Shown here in pieces: positions 1 to 10,800 of a stretch of 64,000 nucleotides of DNA. The notes beneath the pieces were generated by a model. That model did no database searches and was not told the origin of the DNA. It saw only the letters and a program-made list of their open reading frames with translations. The translations under genes and the position numbers were made by a program. Each line of letters starts with the position of its first letter. Positions within the stretch are counted from its first letter, which is position 1. Origin of the DNA: Emydura subglobosa (taxonomy: Eukaryota > Chordata > Testudines > Chelidae); the NCBI GenBank assembly GCA_007922225.1, contig ML679969.1, positions 16,551,999-16,615,998 of the forward strand, read 5' to 3'.

Positions 1-685
1 TCTGCATTCAGCACCTTTTGAGAAGCTACATTTGAAAGCCATAAGTAATTTGTTTTTTGGGGGTTTTTTTGCATAGACAAATTAAGAGCCCACTTCCCAA
101 AGATTGTTCCTTAGATACTATTTTTGGCTCCAATAAACAGCTCTCCAAAATCAGATTACAAGTTATCAGGAGGCATTTAAGTCTACTATAACCAAATCTT
201 TACTCAACAATCTGAAAGAATAAGCACGACAAATTGAGGACTGTGAGGTATTTATTCTATCCCCAAACCATATTATATTCCACTAATTGCCCACGACGCA
301 GCACTTCTCAGAGGAAACAGAATTTAGGATAATGCTGTTACTGCTAGTGGTACACATACATCACATTTATTCCCATTCCATTAACATTTTAGCCTCCAAC
401 ATCACCATAGTTCATTTAGAAAGATATGGGTAGTTAGATGGAGTATGAGTAATATCTCTTCCCAAAATATGGATAATTACTTTTAGGCTTTAAATAAAAA
501 TATGATCCAAGTACCAAAGACAGAACAAACCAGGATAAAAAGTTGCTGTATAATAAAAGCAAGGAAATGCAGAGGCCAGCCTATCTGTTGTGAAGCATCA
601 AACCTGCAAAGGTCCCACAGCACCTGGCAGTACACCCTTCTCATTGCATCTCTTGAATACTATTGTACAAGTCAGAACTCCAAGA
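1..685. other. Unassigned flank left of the DIRS element
   Basis: AT-rich DNA. I see no splice-bounded coding exon, recognisable repeat or RNA gene here. By synteny this side should lead towards PLEKHG5, but nothing in these bases shows it. Confidence 0.5.
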
Positions 686-900
686 AAAACAGGGTTACTT
701 ACCAGTAACTGTTGTTCTTCGAGATGTGTTGCTCATATCCATTCCAATTTAGGTGTGTGCGCGCCCCGTACACAGATTCCCGGAACCTTTTTCCCTAGCA
801 AGCCCCGCAGGGCCAGCTCAGACGCCCCCTGGAGTGCCGCGCTCATGTCGCGGTATAAAGGGCGCTGCTGGCCCCGCGGGTCCCCCGTCCCTTCTTTCTG
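686..900. repeat. DIRS left inverted terminal repeat (3' end of element)
   Basis: Positions about 735-900 are the reverse complement of about 6776-6950, with a few substitutions. Both share the TTTTTCCCTAGCAAGCCCCG core and a TATAAAG box, here at 854-860 on the plus strand. The outer part (686-748) has no match in the right repeat but is matched, inverted, by the internal complementary region. Confidence 0.9.
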
Positions 901-930
901 CTGACTCCGACAGCGGGGACAGGGGGTGGG

Positions 931-1035
931 TTTGGAATGGATATGAGCAACACATCTCAAAGAACAACAGTTACTGGTAAGTAACCCTGTTTTCTCTCTT
1001 TGAGTGATTGCTCATATGCATTCCAATTTAGGTGA
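931..1035. repeat. DIRS internal complementary region
   Basis: Positions 932-993 are the inverted copy of the left outer end (686-748). Positions about 994-1034 match, inverted, the right outer end (about 6921-6963). The two outer ends of the element are therefore joined here as they would be in a circular form. In DIRS elements this region is thought to template completion of the circular cDNA. Confidence 0.88.
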
Positions 1036-1068
1036 TTAAGTAGCCATACCCTTGGAGGTGGGTAGGAG

Positions 1069-2244
1069 TCACTGACGAGCGGCTCTATTCAGCACAGCCC
1101 TGCCAACCGCCGCGTCATCTCTTGCCTGTTGAACAATGGCGTAGTGGGTCGCGAAAGTGTGGACTGACGACCAGGTGGCTGCTCTGCAGATGTCCTGCAG
1201 TGGCACGTTCTCTAAGAAGGCCGCCGATGAGGCCTGAGTTCTGGTCGAATGTGCCGTTACCGCTCCTGGTAATGGCACCTTCGCTTGCTTGTAACACGCC
1301 TTAATACATGAAGTGATCCAAGAAGAAATTCGCTTGGTGGAGATGGGAGAGCCCTTCATACGCTCTGCCACTGCTACGAACAGCTGTGTCGACTTCCGGA
1401 AGGGTCTGGTTCTTTCCATGTAGTGTGCCAGGGCCCTCCTGACATCCAGCGAATGCCATCTCCGTTCCTTATCCGAACCATGCGGTTTTGGGAAGAACAC
1501 CGGGAGGAAAATATCTTGGTTACAGTGGAATTGGGACACTACCTTGGGCAGGAAGGCTGGGTGGGGTCTCATCCTGACCTTATCCTTGTAAAAAACAGTA
1601 TAGGGGGGTTCAGAAGTGAGCGCTCTTAACTCAGAGAGCCTCCTGGCCGAAGTAATGGCCACCAGGAATGCTACCTTCCAAGAGAGGAGGAGCAGGGAGC
1701 ACGTAGCCATAGGCTCAAATGGGGGTCCTGTTAACATAGTGAGTACCAGGTTTAAATCCCAGGGAGGGACAGGGTCTCGAACCTGTGGGAACACTCTCTC
1801 CACCCCTTTCAGGAATCTAACCGACATGGGGTGGGAAAACAATGACCTCCCTTCCATCGGCTTGTGAAACGCCGATATAGCCGCCAGGTGTACCTTCAAG
1901 GAGGCCAAGGCCAGGCCCTGGAGTTTAAGATATAGAAGGTATTCTAGGATCACCTGTATGGGAGAGCAGGTAGGAGTGATAGCCCTGGTCTCCGCCCAAC
2001 ACATAAAGCGCCTCCACTTCGCCCGGTATGTAACCTGCGTGGAGGGTTTTCTGCTACCAAGCAGAATCTGTTGGACCTGTAAGGAACAGGCCCTTTCACC
2101 CTCTGTCAGCCAGAGAGTCTCCAAGCTGTCAGATGGAGGGAGTCCAGGTCCAGGTGCAACAGGCGCCCCTGGTCCTGGGAGAGCAAGTCGTTGGGGAGAG
2201 TGAGCGGCGAGGCAACGGATAGATCGAGCAGCGTACTGTACCAA
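1069..2244 (-). CDS. DIRS tyrosine recombinase, open reading frame intact
   Basis: This 391-codon open frame encodes a phage-integrase-fold tyrosine recombinase, which would insert the circular cDNA into the host genome. The catalytic pattern is visible: arginine I in SARRLSEL, the His-x-x-Arg box in AHSTRTQ, a following Trp, and the nucleophilic Tyr in WSSVHTFATHYA near the C terminus. An N-terminal core-binding-like segment precedes them. The open frame does not begin with ATG, so the true start is either internal or part of a longer pol reading. It overlaps the end of the degraded upstream pol frame, the usual DIRS layout. It is the only ORF of the element that remains fully open. Confidence 0.88.
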   Translation of the reverse strand: MVQYAARSIRCLAAHSPQRLALPGPGAPVAPGPGLPPSDSLETLWLTEGERACSLQVQQILLGSRKPSTQVTYRAKWRRFMCWAETRAITPTCSPIQVILEYLLYLKLQGLALASLKVHLAAISAFHKPMEGRSLFSHPMSVRFLKGVERVFPQVRDPVPPWDLNLVLTMLTGPPFEPMATCSLLLLSWKVAFLVAITSARRLSELRALTSEPPYTVFYKDKVRMRPHPAFLPKVVSQFHCNQDIFLPVFFPKPHGSDKERRWHSLDVRRALAHYMERTRPFRKSTQLFVAVAERMKGSPISTKRISSWITSCIKACYKQAKVPLPGAVTAHSTRTQASSAAFLENVPLQDICRAATWSSVHTFATHYAIVQQARDDAAVGRAVLNRAARQ

Positions 2245-3989
2245 AACACGCCGGGGCGATCAAGATGACCTCCACCTTGTCCCTCTTGATCTTGAGGAGG
2301 ACTTAAGGGAAGAGTGGGATGGGGGGAAGGGCGTACATCAGGGACCCCGACCATTCTATTAAGAACGCGTCGGACAGGGAGCCCGGATCGCGACCTCTGA
2401 GCGAGCAGTATCTCGGGCACTTCACGTTGCATGCGGACACAAAGAGGTCCAGAAGGGGAGTGCCCCACACATGGAAGATTGAAGTCACTACCTTGTGATG
2501 AAGGGACCACTCGTGTCGGGGAGGTGAGAGGCAAATAAATGAAAATCGTGTTTCACTGCAAAATCCTACAGACGCGTAGCCTCCTGGCACAAGGCTGTGG
2601 AGCATGCTCCCCTCACCTGTTCATGTAGAACATGGCTACTGTATTGTCTGTAAGGACCCAAACCCCCTTGCCCCTCAGGAATCTGAGGAAGGTCTTGCAG
2701 GCCAACCGGACCACTCTGAGCTCTCGAACGTTGATATGAAGAGCTCTCTCCTCCTGTGACCATAACCCTTGGGTGCTCAGATCTCCACATCCGAGGCATC
2801 CATGATAAGGGTCACGGAGGGCATCAGGTCTCTGAATGGAACTCCCTTGAGCACCTCTCCCGGATTCCTCCACCAATTGAGGGAGGACAGCACCTGTGGG
2901 GGAACCGTAACCACCTTAGTCAGTGAGTGTCTAGAGGGTGCATAGACCGAAGCTAGCCATTCTTGTAGGGGGCCTTAACTTAAGATGGGCCAGCCTTACC
3001 ACATACGTGGAGGCTGCCATATGTCCCAACAGTTGCAGACAGCGTCTGGCTGTCGTCATGGGGGATGTCTGTAAGTCTGTGATAAGGGATCCCATTGCCT
3101 CAACCCGCGGGAGAGGTAGGAAGGCTCTGGCCTGTATGGCATCCAGGGTGGCCCCTATAAAGTCTATGCGTTGCACCGGGGCAAGTGTAGACTTCTGCTC
3201 ATTAATGAGCAGCCCCAGTCTGTTGCATGTGGCACAAACCAGTTCCAGGCTGTCCTGCACATGCTCCCGTGATCTACCTCTGATGAGCCAGTCATCCAAA
3301 TAGGGGAAGATTTGTACCCCATTACGGCGCAAGTGGGCCGCCACTACCGCCATATACTTAGTGAAAACTCTTGGGGCTGAAGACAGGCCAAATGGGAGTG
3401 CCGCAAATTGATAGTGGCCTCCTTGAATCCTGAACCTCAAAAATCTCCTATGACCCGGTAAAATGGAAATATGGAAATAGGCATCTTTTAGGTCGAGGGC
3501 AGCGTACCAATCCCTTGGGTCTAGGGCAGGAATTATGGAAGCAAGGGAAACCATACAGAACCTAGTACGTCTGATATATTTGTTCAGACGACGGAGGTCC
3601 AAGATCAGTCTCAGTCCTCCCTTGGCCTTGGGGATCAGAAAGTATCTAGAATAAAACCCCTTTCCCCTTTCTGCCTGCGGAACCTCCTCCACCGCTCCAA
3701 GCTCCAGGAGTGAGTGGACCTCCTGTATCAGGAGCTGTTCGTGCACAGGGTCCCCCATATAGGATGGGGTGGAGGGTGTCTCTAGAGGAGAAGTCGTAAG
3801 CTGTAGGGCGTAGCCCTTGAGGTCAACTCCGAGGACCCAACGGTCCGTAGTGATTGCTTCCCAAGCATGATAGAATGGCCGAAGCCTATTCGCGAAAGGT
3901 TGGTTAGGGCCCAGGGGGAAGGAAAAAGCGCCACCCTCATAATCGCGGTGAAAAGCGTTTATTACCAGCCGCTCCGCCGGTTTTTCCAC
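2106..3989 (-). pseudogene. DIRS reverse transcriptase / RNase H, frameshifted
   Basis: The reverse transcriptase (2931-3989) keeps LDLKDAYFHI and the catalytic YLDD box. The frame then breaks near 2945. RNase H motifs continue in pieces: an MDASD acidic motif at about 2790-2810 in one frame, then ALHINVRELR and a downstream TDNT acidic motif in another (2613-2876). More DIRS pol C-terminal sequence follows in two further frames down to 2106. At least three frame changes are needed to read it through, so the polyprotein is dead. Domain order and spacing are otherwise normal for DIRS. Confidence 0.85.
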
Positions 3990-6595
3990 CCTGCTGCGCC
4001 CGCGCTGAGGAGCCCTGCCGATTGCAGGGGTTGGGCCCTTGAAAGCGGTCCCGCCTCCTTCTTTGCTGAGCAGGTCTAGGGGCTGGTCTGGGCAGGGGAG
4101 GCGGCTGCCGCTGAGGCTGTGGGTGAGACTGGCATCTTGCTGCCTGAGGGGTATACAGCCCTAGGGACCTCAGGGTGGACCTCGAGTCCTTAAGGGCATA
4201 CAGCTTCTCATCCGTCCTCTCCGAAAAGAGGGCGAAGCCTTCAAAGGGGAGGTCCTGGATGGCTTGCTGGACCTCCACTGATAGCCCCAACGCCTGTAGC
4301 CAAGAACAGCGGCGCATGACAATGGCCGAAGCCATCGCCCTGCTGGCGGTATCGGCTGCATCGCTGGCCGCCTGTAACGCTGCCTGAGCCACGGCCTCTC
4401 CCTCCTGTGCCACCGTGGCCAGGTCTGCTGCCTTGTCCGGGAGAAGGGTGGCAATCAACCGCTGTAGCGAGGCCCATAAATTTTGGTTGTATTTGCCCAA
4501 GAGGGCCTGGTGGTTAGTCACCCTCAATTGTAGCGCCGCTGTAGAATAAACCTTGCGGCCAAACAAATCTAACTTCCTCCCCTCATCTTTAGGGGTACTC
4601 CCCTGACCACCCTGGCAATCCCTCTGATTCGCTGCATCGACCACCAGAGTTCCTGGGGCCCGGATGGCTAGAGAGGAATTTGAAGTTTTCCTTGGGCACA
4701 TATTTCCTCTCCGTTCCCTTGGAAGAAGTTTGCCATAGGGCCTTGGCAATACTCATAACCCTGTCATGAACCGGGAGGGCCACCCTTGAAGGGCCTGAGG
4801 ACCCCGAAGGGCCAAACAATGGATCGTCCTCCTCGGACAACTCCTTAAGTGGTAGCCCTAAATTATTAGCCATCTGCTTAAGGAGTTCTTGATGCGTCCT
4901 AAAATCAAAAAGAGGCGTCTTATGATCCTTGGAAGTCCCTTCATCAGGGGATGAAGAGGAGGACAGGGGGAGGGGCCCTGTGGAGGGACCTTCCTCCAGG
5001 TCTGATTCCCCCTCAGAGAGAATGTGAGGTGGTAGCTGTGAAGGGGGAGGTGGAGGCTGCACCACACCAGAGTGGAGTGAATCAGCCCCCTGACCTGGCT
5101 GAGCTGCCCATGGACCCCAGTATGGCCAGTGCCATGGTCCTTGTTGCCACCCTGGCACAGGCAACTGCAGTGCGTCCCCTTGGCGACCTCGGCGCCCCGA
5201 GTCCCAAGACCGTCTCTTATGACGCCTTTGCAGGGAGCGGCTTCGAGACGAGGAGGAAGAGTGGCGTCGATGTCTACGATGTCTCCTGGAGGAGGACCAG
5301 CTAGACGAGCTAGTGGATCTCCTTCGTCTGCAGCCTGACCTCTTGTGACTGCGTTTCCCGCCCTGGGAACGGGAGCGATGGCTTCTGCGGCTACGCGTCA
5401 ATGACACGGATCGTGGACGTTGCACTGATCCCAGCGCAAAGCTCGGTGCCGAAGCCGTCAGGGTGAGCGGTGCGTGCATCGGTGCCAGTAGGCTCGGTGC
5501 CGTATACAATGGTGCCAACAAGATCTGTTCCAGTGGTGCCGGTGCAGTCGGTGCCGGTGTCAGTAGAGTCGGTGCCTGAAGTCCAGGAGTCGACATCTGG
5601 GTCAAGAGCGGTCTGGACACCAGAGGAGCCAGAGGCATGGACGGCATTGACCATGTCAGAGAAGCCTGCTGCCCTGTTGGGTCTGGCATCGTTGACAACC
5701 CCGGTGCTGGCGCCGGCGCCTCCACTGTAGCCGCAAAGCACGGTGCCGATGTAGTCGGTGCCGTCTTAGGGGAAGTCTCCCGAGTATCTCTACGGCGCGA
5801 CCTTCCGTGCTCCGGAGAGCTCGAGTCCGACCTTGGGGTACTAGAGTCGGTGCTAACCCCTCTGCGCCAGCTTTTCGGGCCTCTGGACCGCCCCCGGTGC
5901 CACGGTGCTGAGGCACTCAACAACCTAGAGTCGGAGCTCGGAGGGGATGCGCTCTCCACCCTCCATGACCGTCTGGGTGAGGGTTGAGAACGTTGGTCCC
6001 TCCACCCACCGGAGCTACCCAGCGCGGGTTTGCCGCGAGATGCAAGTCACACGCCCCTCGGCCGAGGGGGGGACAGAGGCGTGGGCAAGGCCATGAGGGC
6101 CCTTGCCGCATTGAATGCCTCTGGCGTCAACGGCCCTTGCAGGGGCGCTCCCCCACCCTTCAGAGTCGGGGGAGGCTCCCTGCGAGGAGACGCCAGTGCC
6201 GGAGGGACCTCCACGGCACGTGGCTGGAGTGTCTCCTGCTCCTCTCTTTGCTTCGATGGTCGGGAGGAGTCTCTGGAGGCAGTGCTGGTCACCTTGGTCT
6301 TCTTCGGCACCGAAGCTTTCGGTGCCGGTGCCAGCAGTGCGCTCTGCACCGAGCGTACACTCGGTGCCGGTGATTGGGACGGCTCGGATGCCGGTCAGAG
6401 TGCAGCCTCCATGAGGAGTGCCTTCAGTCTCGCGTCCCGTTCTTTCTGGGTGCGGGATTTGAAGGACTTGCAGATCCTGCACCTCTCCTTGTGATGCTGC
6501 TCTCCGAGGCAACGGAGGCAGCGATCATGGGGATCACTGACAGGAAACTGCTTGGTACAGAGCGAACAGCTCTTGAAGCCCGCAGAGCCTGGCAT
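3937..6595 (-). pseudogene. DIRS gag-like ORF with two stops and a frameshift
   Basis: The likely start is the ATG at 6595 (MPGSAGFK). A Cys/His cluster follows (CSLC, CLRCLGEQH, CRIC), which resembles a small zinc-binding domain. The middle is Ser/Arg-rich and Pro/Ala-rich low complexity. The C-terminal part (3937-4749) carries the DIRS gag signature VQQAIQDLPFEG and LYALKDSRSTLRSLG. One frame runs from 6595 to 4589, interrupted by TGA at 6395-6397 and 6047-6049. Both could be CGA-to-TGA changes at decayed CpG sites. A single-base shift at about 4650-4680 then moves the C-terminal part to another frame. The end of gag overlaps the start of the reverse transcriptase frame. Confidence 0.82.
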
Positions 6596-6775
6596 GGCTC
6601 GGGTCAAAAGCCCTAAAGGGCCCTTGAACTCAAGTTCAGCTGGCTTCACTAACTGTCCTTGTCTTGAATAACAATAGCTTGTACTTAACTGATCTGGATA
6701 ACTCTAGAAGATTGAAAAGGCTAGGGACTGCTGCTTGCAACAGCAAGTGGCTGAAGTTCCAGCAACCGTCAGAGG

Positions 6776-6963
6776 CAGAAAGAAGGAACTGGGGGCCCGC
6801 AGGGCCAGCAGCGCCCTTTATACCGCGACATGAGCGCGGCACTCCAGGGGGCATCTGAGCTAGCCCTGCGGGGCTTGCTAGGGAAAAAGGTTCCGGGAAT
6901 CTCTGCACGGGGCACGCACACACCTAAATTGGAATGCATATGAGCAATGACTCCAAGAGAGAA
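6776..6963. repeat. DIRS right inverted terminal repeat (5' end of element)
   Basis: Reverse-complement partner of the left terminal repeat. It lies upstream of gag on the minus strand and so should hold the element promoter. The outermost bases (ATGAGCAATGACTCCAAGAG) reappear inverted in the internal complementary region. Confidence 0.9.
6816..6822 (-). promoter_or_regulatory. TATA-like box of the DIRS element
   Basis: TATAAAG on the minus strand inside the right terminal repeat, about 220 bases before the gag ATG and in a GC-rich setting. The same box is conserved in the left repeat. The promoter role is inferred from position. Confidence 0.5.
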
Positions 6964-7868
6964 TGTCTCGTTTCAGCTTTAATTTTATTGTATTCAATAG
7001 TATTTTAGAAGGAATAAGTCTACTGATATTGCCTACTACCAACAGAATAGCTCCAGCTTTACCCTGGATAGCTACATTGGACTGGAGAGAGGCTTTCTAT
7101 GCTCTTGGCAAGTTCAGATGAAGTCTATTAGTCATTTCTCTCTCCACTAGGGTTTTCTATAGCACCCACCAACTCCATGTCAATCTGATCAACTTTACCT
7201 ATGACAATTCAAGGCCACAACATTTGACAAGTGACCTGACTCCCTCTAGTGGCCATATTTGGAAAGTTATATATCTTGAAAAGCTACACAAGTATTTACA
7301 AGGTGTTACTGGTTTTTGTATAGAAATGATCCAATTTAATAAAAGATACTAAATGAGTATCAATCCAGGAACAGTTAAGTCACTGCAGACTTCAAGGCTA
7401 AAGCTCAGAAAGTTGGGTTGCCACTAATTTATAAACAAGCAATTCAGTTGAGATTATCAGTGAACTGGAATTAACCAGAAGTTAAAAAGTATCTTTCCAT
7501 GGCATCCCCTTCCTGTGGTTCATAGTAAAATAAAGCATTCACCCAGAGTACATCACTTTCAGGATACCCGAGACAGTGTGACCTTAGCTACATGTAGGTC
7601 AATGTGGGATTTGAAAGAGAAGCTGAAACGGAAGTTTTTAATAGATGTTTACTATAAAACACAAGGTACACAGAATGGAAGTATAAAAAAATAAATGGTT
7701 GAGAGATAAGCAGTACACAATTTGCATTGGATGCTAATTACTCTTCCTTGCACAGTTCTGAAGCCATTGCTAGTTCCAATAATATGACAAGCTCTCTGGG
7801 AAGCTCCCTGCACATTTATTGTGAAACAAACCCTGTACTTCATGCTCTCACTAGGTTTTAAATGGAGC
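6964..7868. other. NOL9 3' flank / possible 3' UTR
   Basis: No further coding exon. On the minus strand AATAAA hexamers lie at 7815-7820, about 50 bases past the stop, and at 6984-6989 beside the DIRS element. The true polyadenylation site cannot be chosen from sequence. Confidence 0.4.
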
Positions 7869-10800
7869 TTATGATCTACTGTGTTCTCTTCTCTTGAGGT
7901 GCTTCTTCATTTTCAACTTTCCAGCTCCCGAAATGTCATAATTATATTCAGCTGTTACATAGGGGATCTCCCCTTCAATTCCTTGCTGAAACACACAAAA
8001 AGACAAATTAAAGACGTTGCCAATTTGACTACTTTGTTCTGTTTCATCTTCGTAGACTGATAAATCCTATCAGTTTACCACCAGGTGTACTGAGCATCAT
8101 GTACTACAATACAGAAACTTCCTTTTTAAAATCTTAAAACTGAAAACAGAAATCTCCAATCAATTGGTTTATATATATATTTTACTAGATTATATACTTA
8201 ATACAAAATGTTCCTATCTTAGAGCCCTAACCAGCAGCTAATACCCATAACCCTCCCAGCATACCTTATGATACAGCTGATTTCATACTTTTTAATTAAA
8301 ATACATGTTACACTGCTGTGTAGGTAGAAGCTGATTGAAGATCTTCGTAAGCCACCCTTACCTGGTTCGTAAAGATACAGTCTGGAATAGTGATATTTCC
8401 CAGCAGCAGACAGTTCACAAGCCTTAAGTTTTCCGGAGGTACTGGGGTCAGAATATGATAAAGCTTCCTCTCCATGTCAACCCCTCGGATAATTCCTTAA
8501 AATATATTTACAATTCAATCTTAAATCCTCTGAACTACTGCGGGGATGCACAATCCTGCATTGCTGAAATTCTTTGTATGGGTTGGCCATTTCCTAAAGT
8601 AGTGTTTTAGGTTTAAACAGGAATCATGTTCTAGACAAGGGGCTGAAATAGGATTCTCCTACTGCTCCTTTTCATTTGTTGCCCCCACCTTCCATCCCTT
8701 TTTGGTCATGAAAACCCTAATTACCCCAGATGTTAACTCCAGGCTCATTCTTTCCAGGAGCAGCAGCAGAATCTTCAGATTTGCAAGTAAAATTGCTTGT
8801 GTTTTCAAAACAGAAGTTCAAACACAGTTGAAGGCAATGCTGAAGCTGCACAGCTAAAAGTCAGATTCAATGCAAATATTTAGATTCCAACAGCAACACA
8901 TCCTGCCGTGGTTTGTGATAAAATGGTATTTGTCATTAAACAAAACTTTTTTAAAGAGAGGAAAAGTATATGTGCACAACACAGGCAAGTTAAAGCTGTG
9001 GGAACCCTCATCTTTGCACTTCTGGTCTGATTTTCCCTGTGTGACCTTAACATTGCTTCAACTGTTTTGACACTCCTCCCCACCCCCAAATAAACATCCT
9101 TGTTTGTGGCTATGCTCCTGCAGAGCTCCAGGGAATCCTGTGTACTCATGACATAGAAGGCAACTGAGAATTATTGCATCAAAACCAGACTTTTCAAAAA
9201 ATAAAGCAGAGAAGTGCTCAAGTGAGAATTAGGCCCATGGTAAGTTTCAGAATTCAGCCACTTTTGCAGTAGCCCTGTTCAGAGAGGTCAGCTTATTTTT
9301 TTTCCTACAATAAAAAGAATATTTTCCGCCATTCCCCACATGTTGAGACAGCCAAAGGGATTTTGAGCAAAACTTCCTGAAAATAATCTTAAAAATCTGA
9401 ACCTAAAGGCGAATAATTTGCCAAGTTATGAATAAACACAAAGACAAAACTATAATGGAAACTGCTTTCTGACCTTAACTGTAGCTATCGCCATTAGTCA
9501 CTGCAAGACACAGGGCTCTCAAGCAAAGGTTAAAATGGAAAACAAAACCAGTAGAGAAGCAGCAGATGTTTATTCTTTTACCCTATCCCTATTTTCAAGT
9601 TACATGTGAAAGATTAAAACATTGGTTAAAAGATGACTCCCATTATGCTGCAGTTTCAATACAGGATCAGAAGTGGTGATTTAGTTTAAGCTACGCTCAT
9701 GTCTGCCCAGGATTCACTCACCGAAGCCCAAGCAATCACACACTGGGGTCTGGGTAAGCAAGACTGGCCCATCAGTCTGACATCTGACCTCATCTAGTAT
9801 CTTGCAGAGACCGACCCAGCTGGCATTTACTGAATACATGATGTGTGTAGGAGCAACATCAGTGTGAATAACACTGAGTGCAACAGCATTGAAAGACACC
9901 TAGAAAATAAACCCCAGATCATCAGTTCAACTTGAATTTAGTTTTGAATTTCAGTAAACACAGTTTTAGTTATTTCTAACACCATACCTATATTGCTGTA
10001 GCCATAACTATACACAATCCGAAAAGCTTCCGTGCACTGTGAACCTTACCTACACTAGTGACACAATACAGTATTGTAATCACAAATAGCTAACCAGGAG
10101 ACATGTAGAATGCTTGTTATCTGCATTTCAGGGAGTGCTGGCATAAATGTTAATCTGAGATAAATGTTTTAAATTGGGTTATTACTGTTTCTAAAGTTTG
10201 GAGAGGTCTTTTTGTTGACAGTTCTGTAAAAGATTTAGAACACAGTAATCTAGATTACTAACAATTAGCCTTCTGAATCCACTCAGCAAAATTGCATCTT
10301 CAATTCTTTCCCAAATGTCTAAATTACCTGATAGGGAATGAGACTGTGTAAAGGAAGTACTGAGCTTGTTTCCAGAGGCTGCAGCTGCCCAAGGTAGCCT
10401 AACAGTGTCACATCCCGTAGGATACTGCTATGGACCCGCCTGGAAAAAAAAAAAAGCAAACAAATCATGCAGAGATGAAACACAGTCGCATTCCAGTTCA
10501 AACACAGGAACTTACTCAGACAGTTAAGAATATGCAGTGTGATATTTGTTATATTCAGTATTTTAGACATTGGTTTATTTTTAAATTTCTGGTGTTCAGA
10601 CCTATTTAGAACTGTTTTATTAACCCAGTAGTTCTGAGGGTCCCAAAGTTCAGGTGCAAGATAGTGTCACAAGGCTGTTTTCTTAGGCAGCAGTCAGTCA
10701 TTTTTTAGATTCAGGCTCTCTTCTCCAGTCCTGATATCCAGGAGAATTTTCCATTAGCCAGTTGCAAGAAAGGAGAAAAAATCATGGTATGAACCAGTTA

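Larger units (their letters stand above)
686..6963 (-). mobile_element. DIRS-like tyrosine-recombinase retrotransposon, nearly full length
   Basis: About 6.3 kb, inserted roughly 0.9 kb downstream of the NOL9 stop. Read on the minus strand the order is right inverted terminal repeat, gag with an N-terminal Cys/His cluster, reverse transcriptase and RNase H, tyrosine recombinase, internal complementary region, left inverted terminal repeat. Inverted rather than direct terminal repeats, an integrase-type tyrosine recombinase in place of a DDE integrase, and a region complementary to both outer ends define DIRS-type elements. The two terminal repeats differ by only scattered substitutions, mostly C/T changes, so the copy is fairly young. 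There is no obvious target-site duplication, as expected for recombinase-mediated insertion. Two gag stops and several pol frameshifts make this copy non-autonomous. Confidence 0.92.

Noticed and set aside
4951..6494. Several plus-strand frames opposite DIRS gag
   Set aside because: They are antisense readings of the GGTGCCG-repeat-rich gag linker, with no family resemblance.
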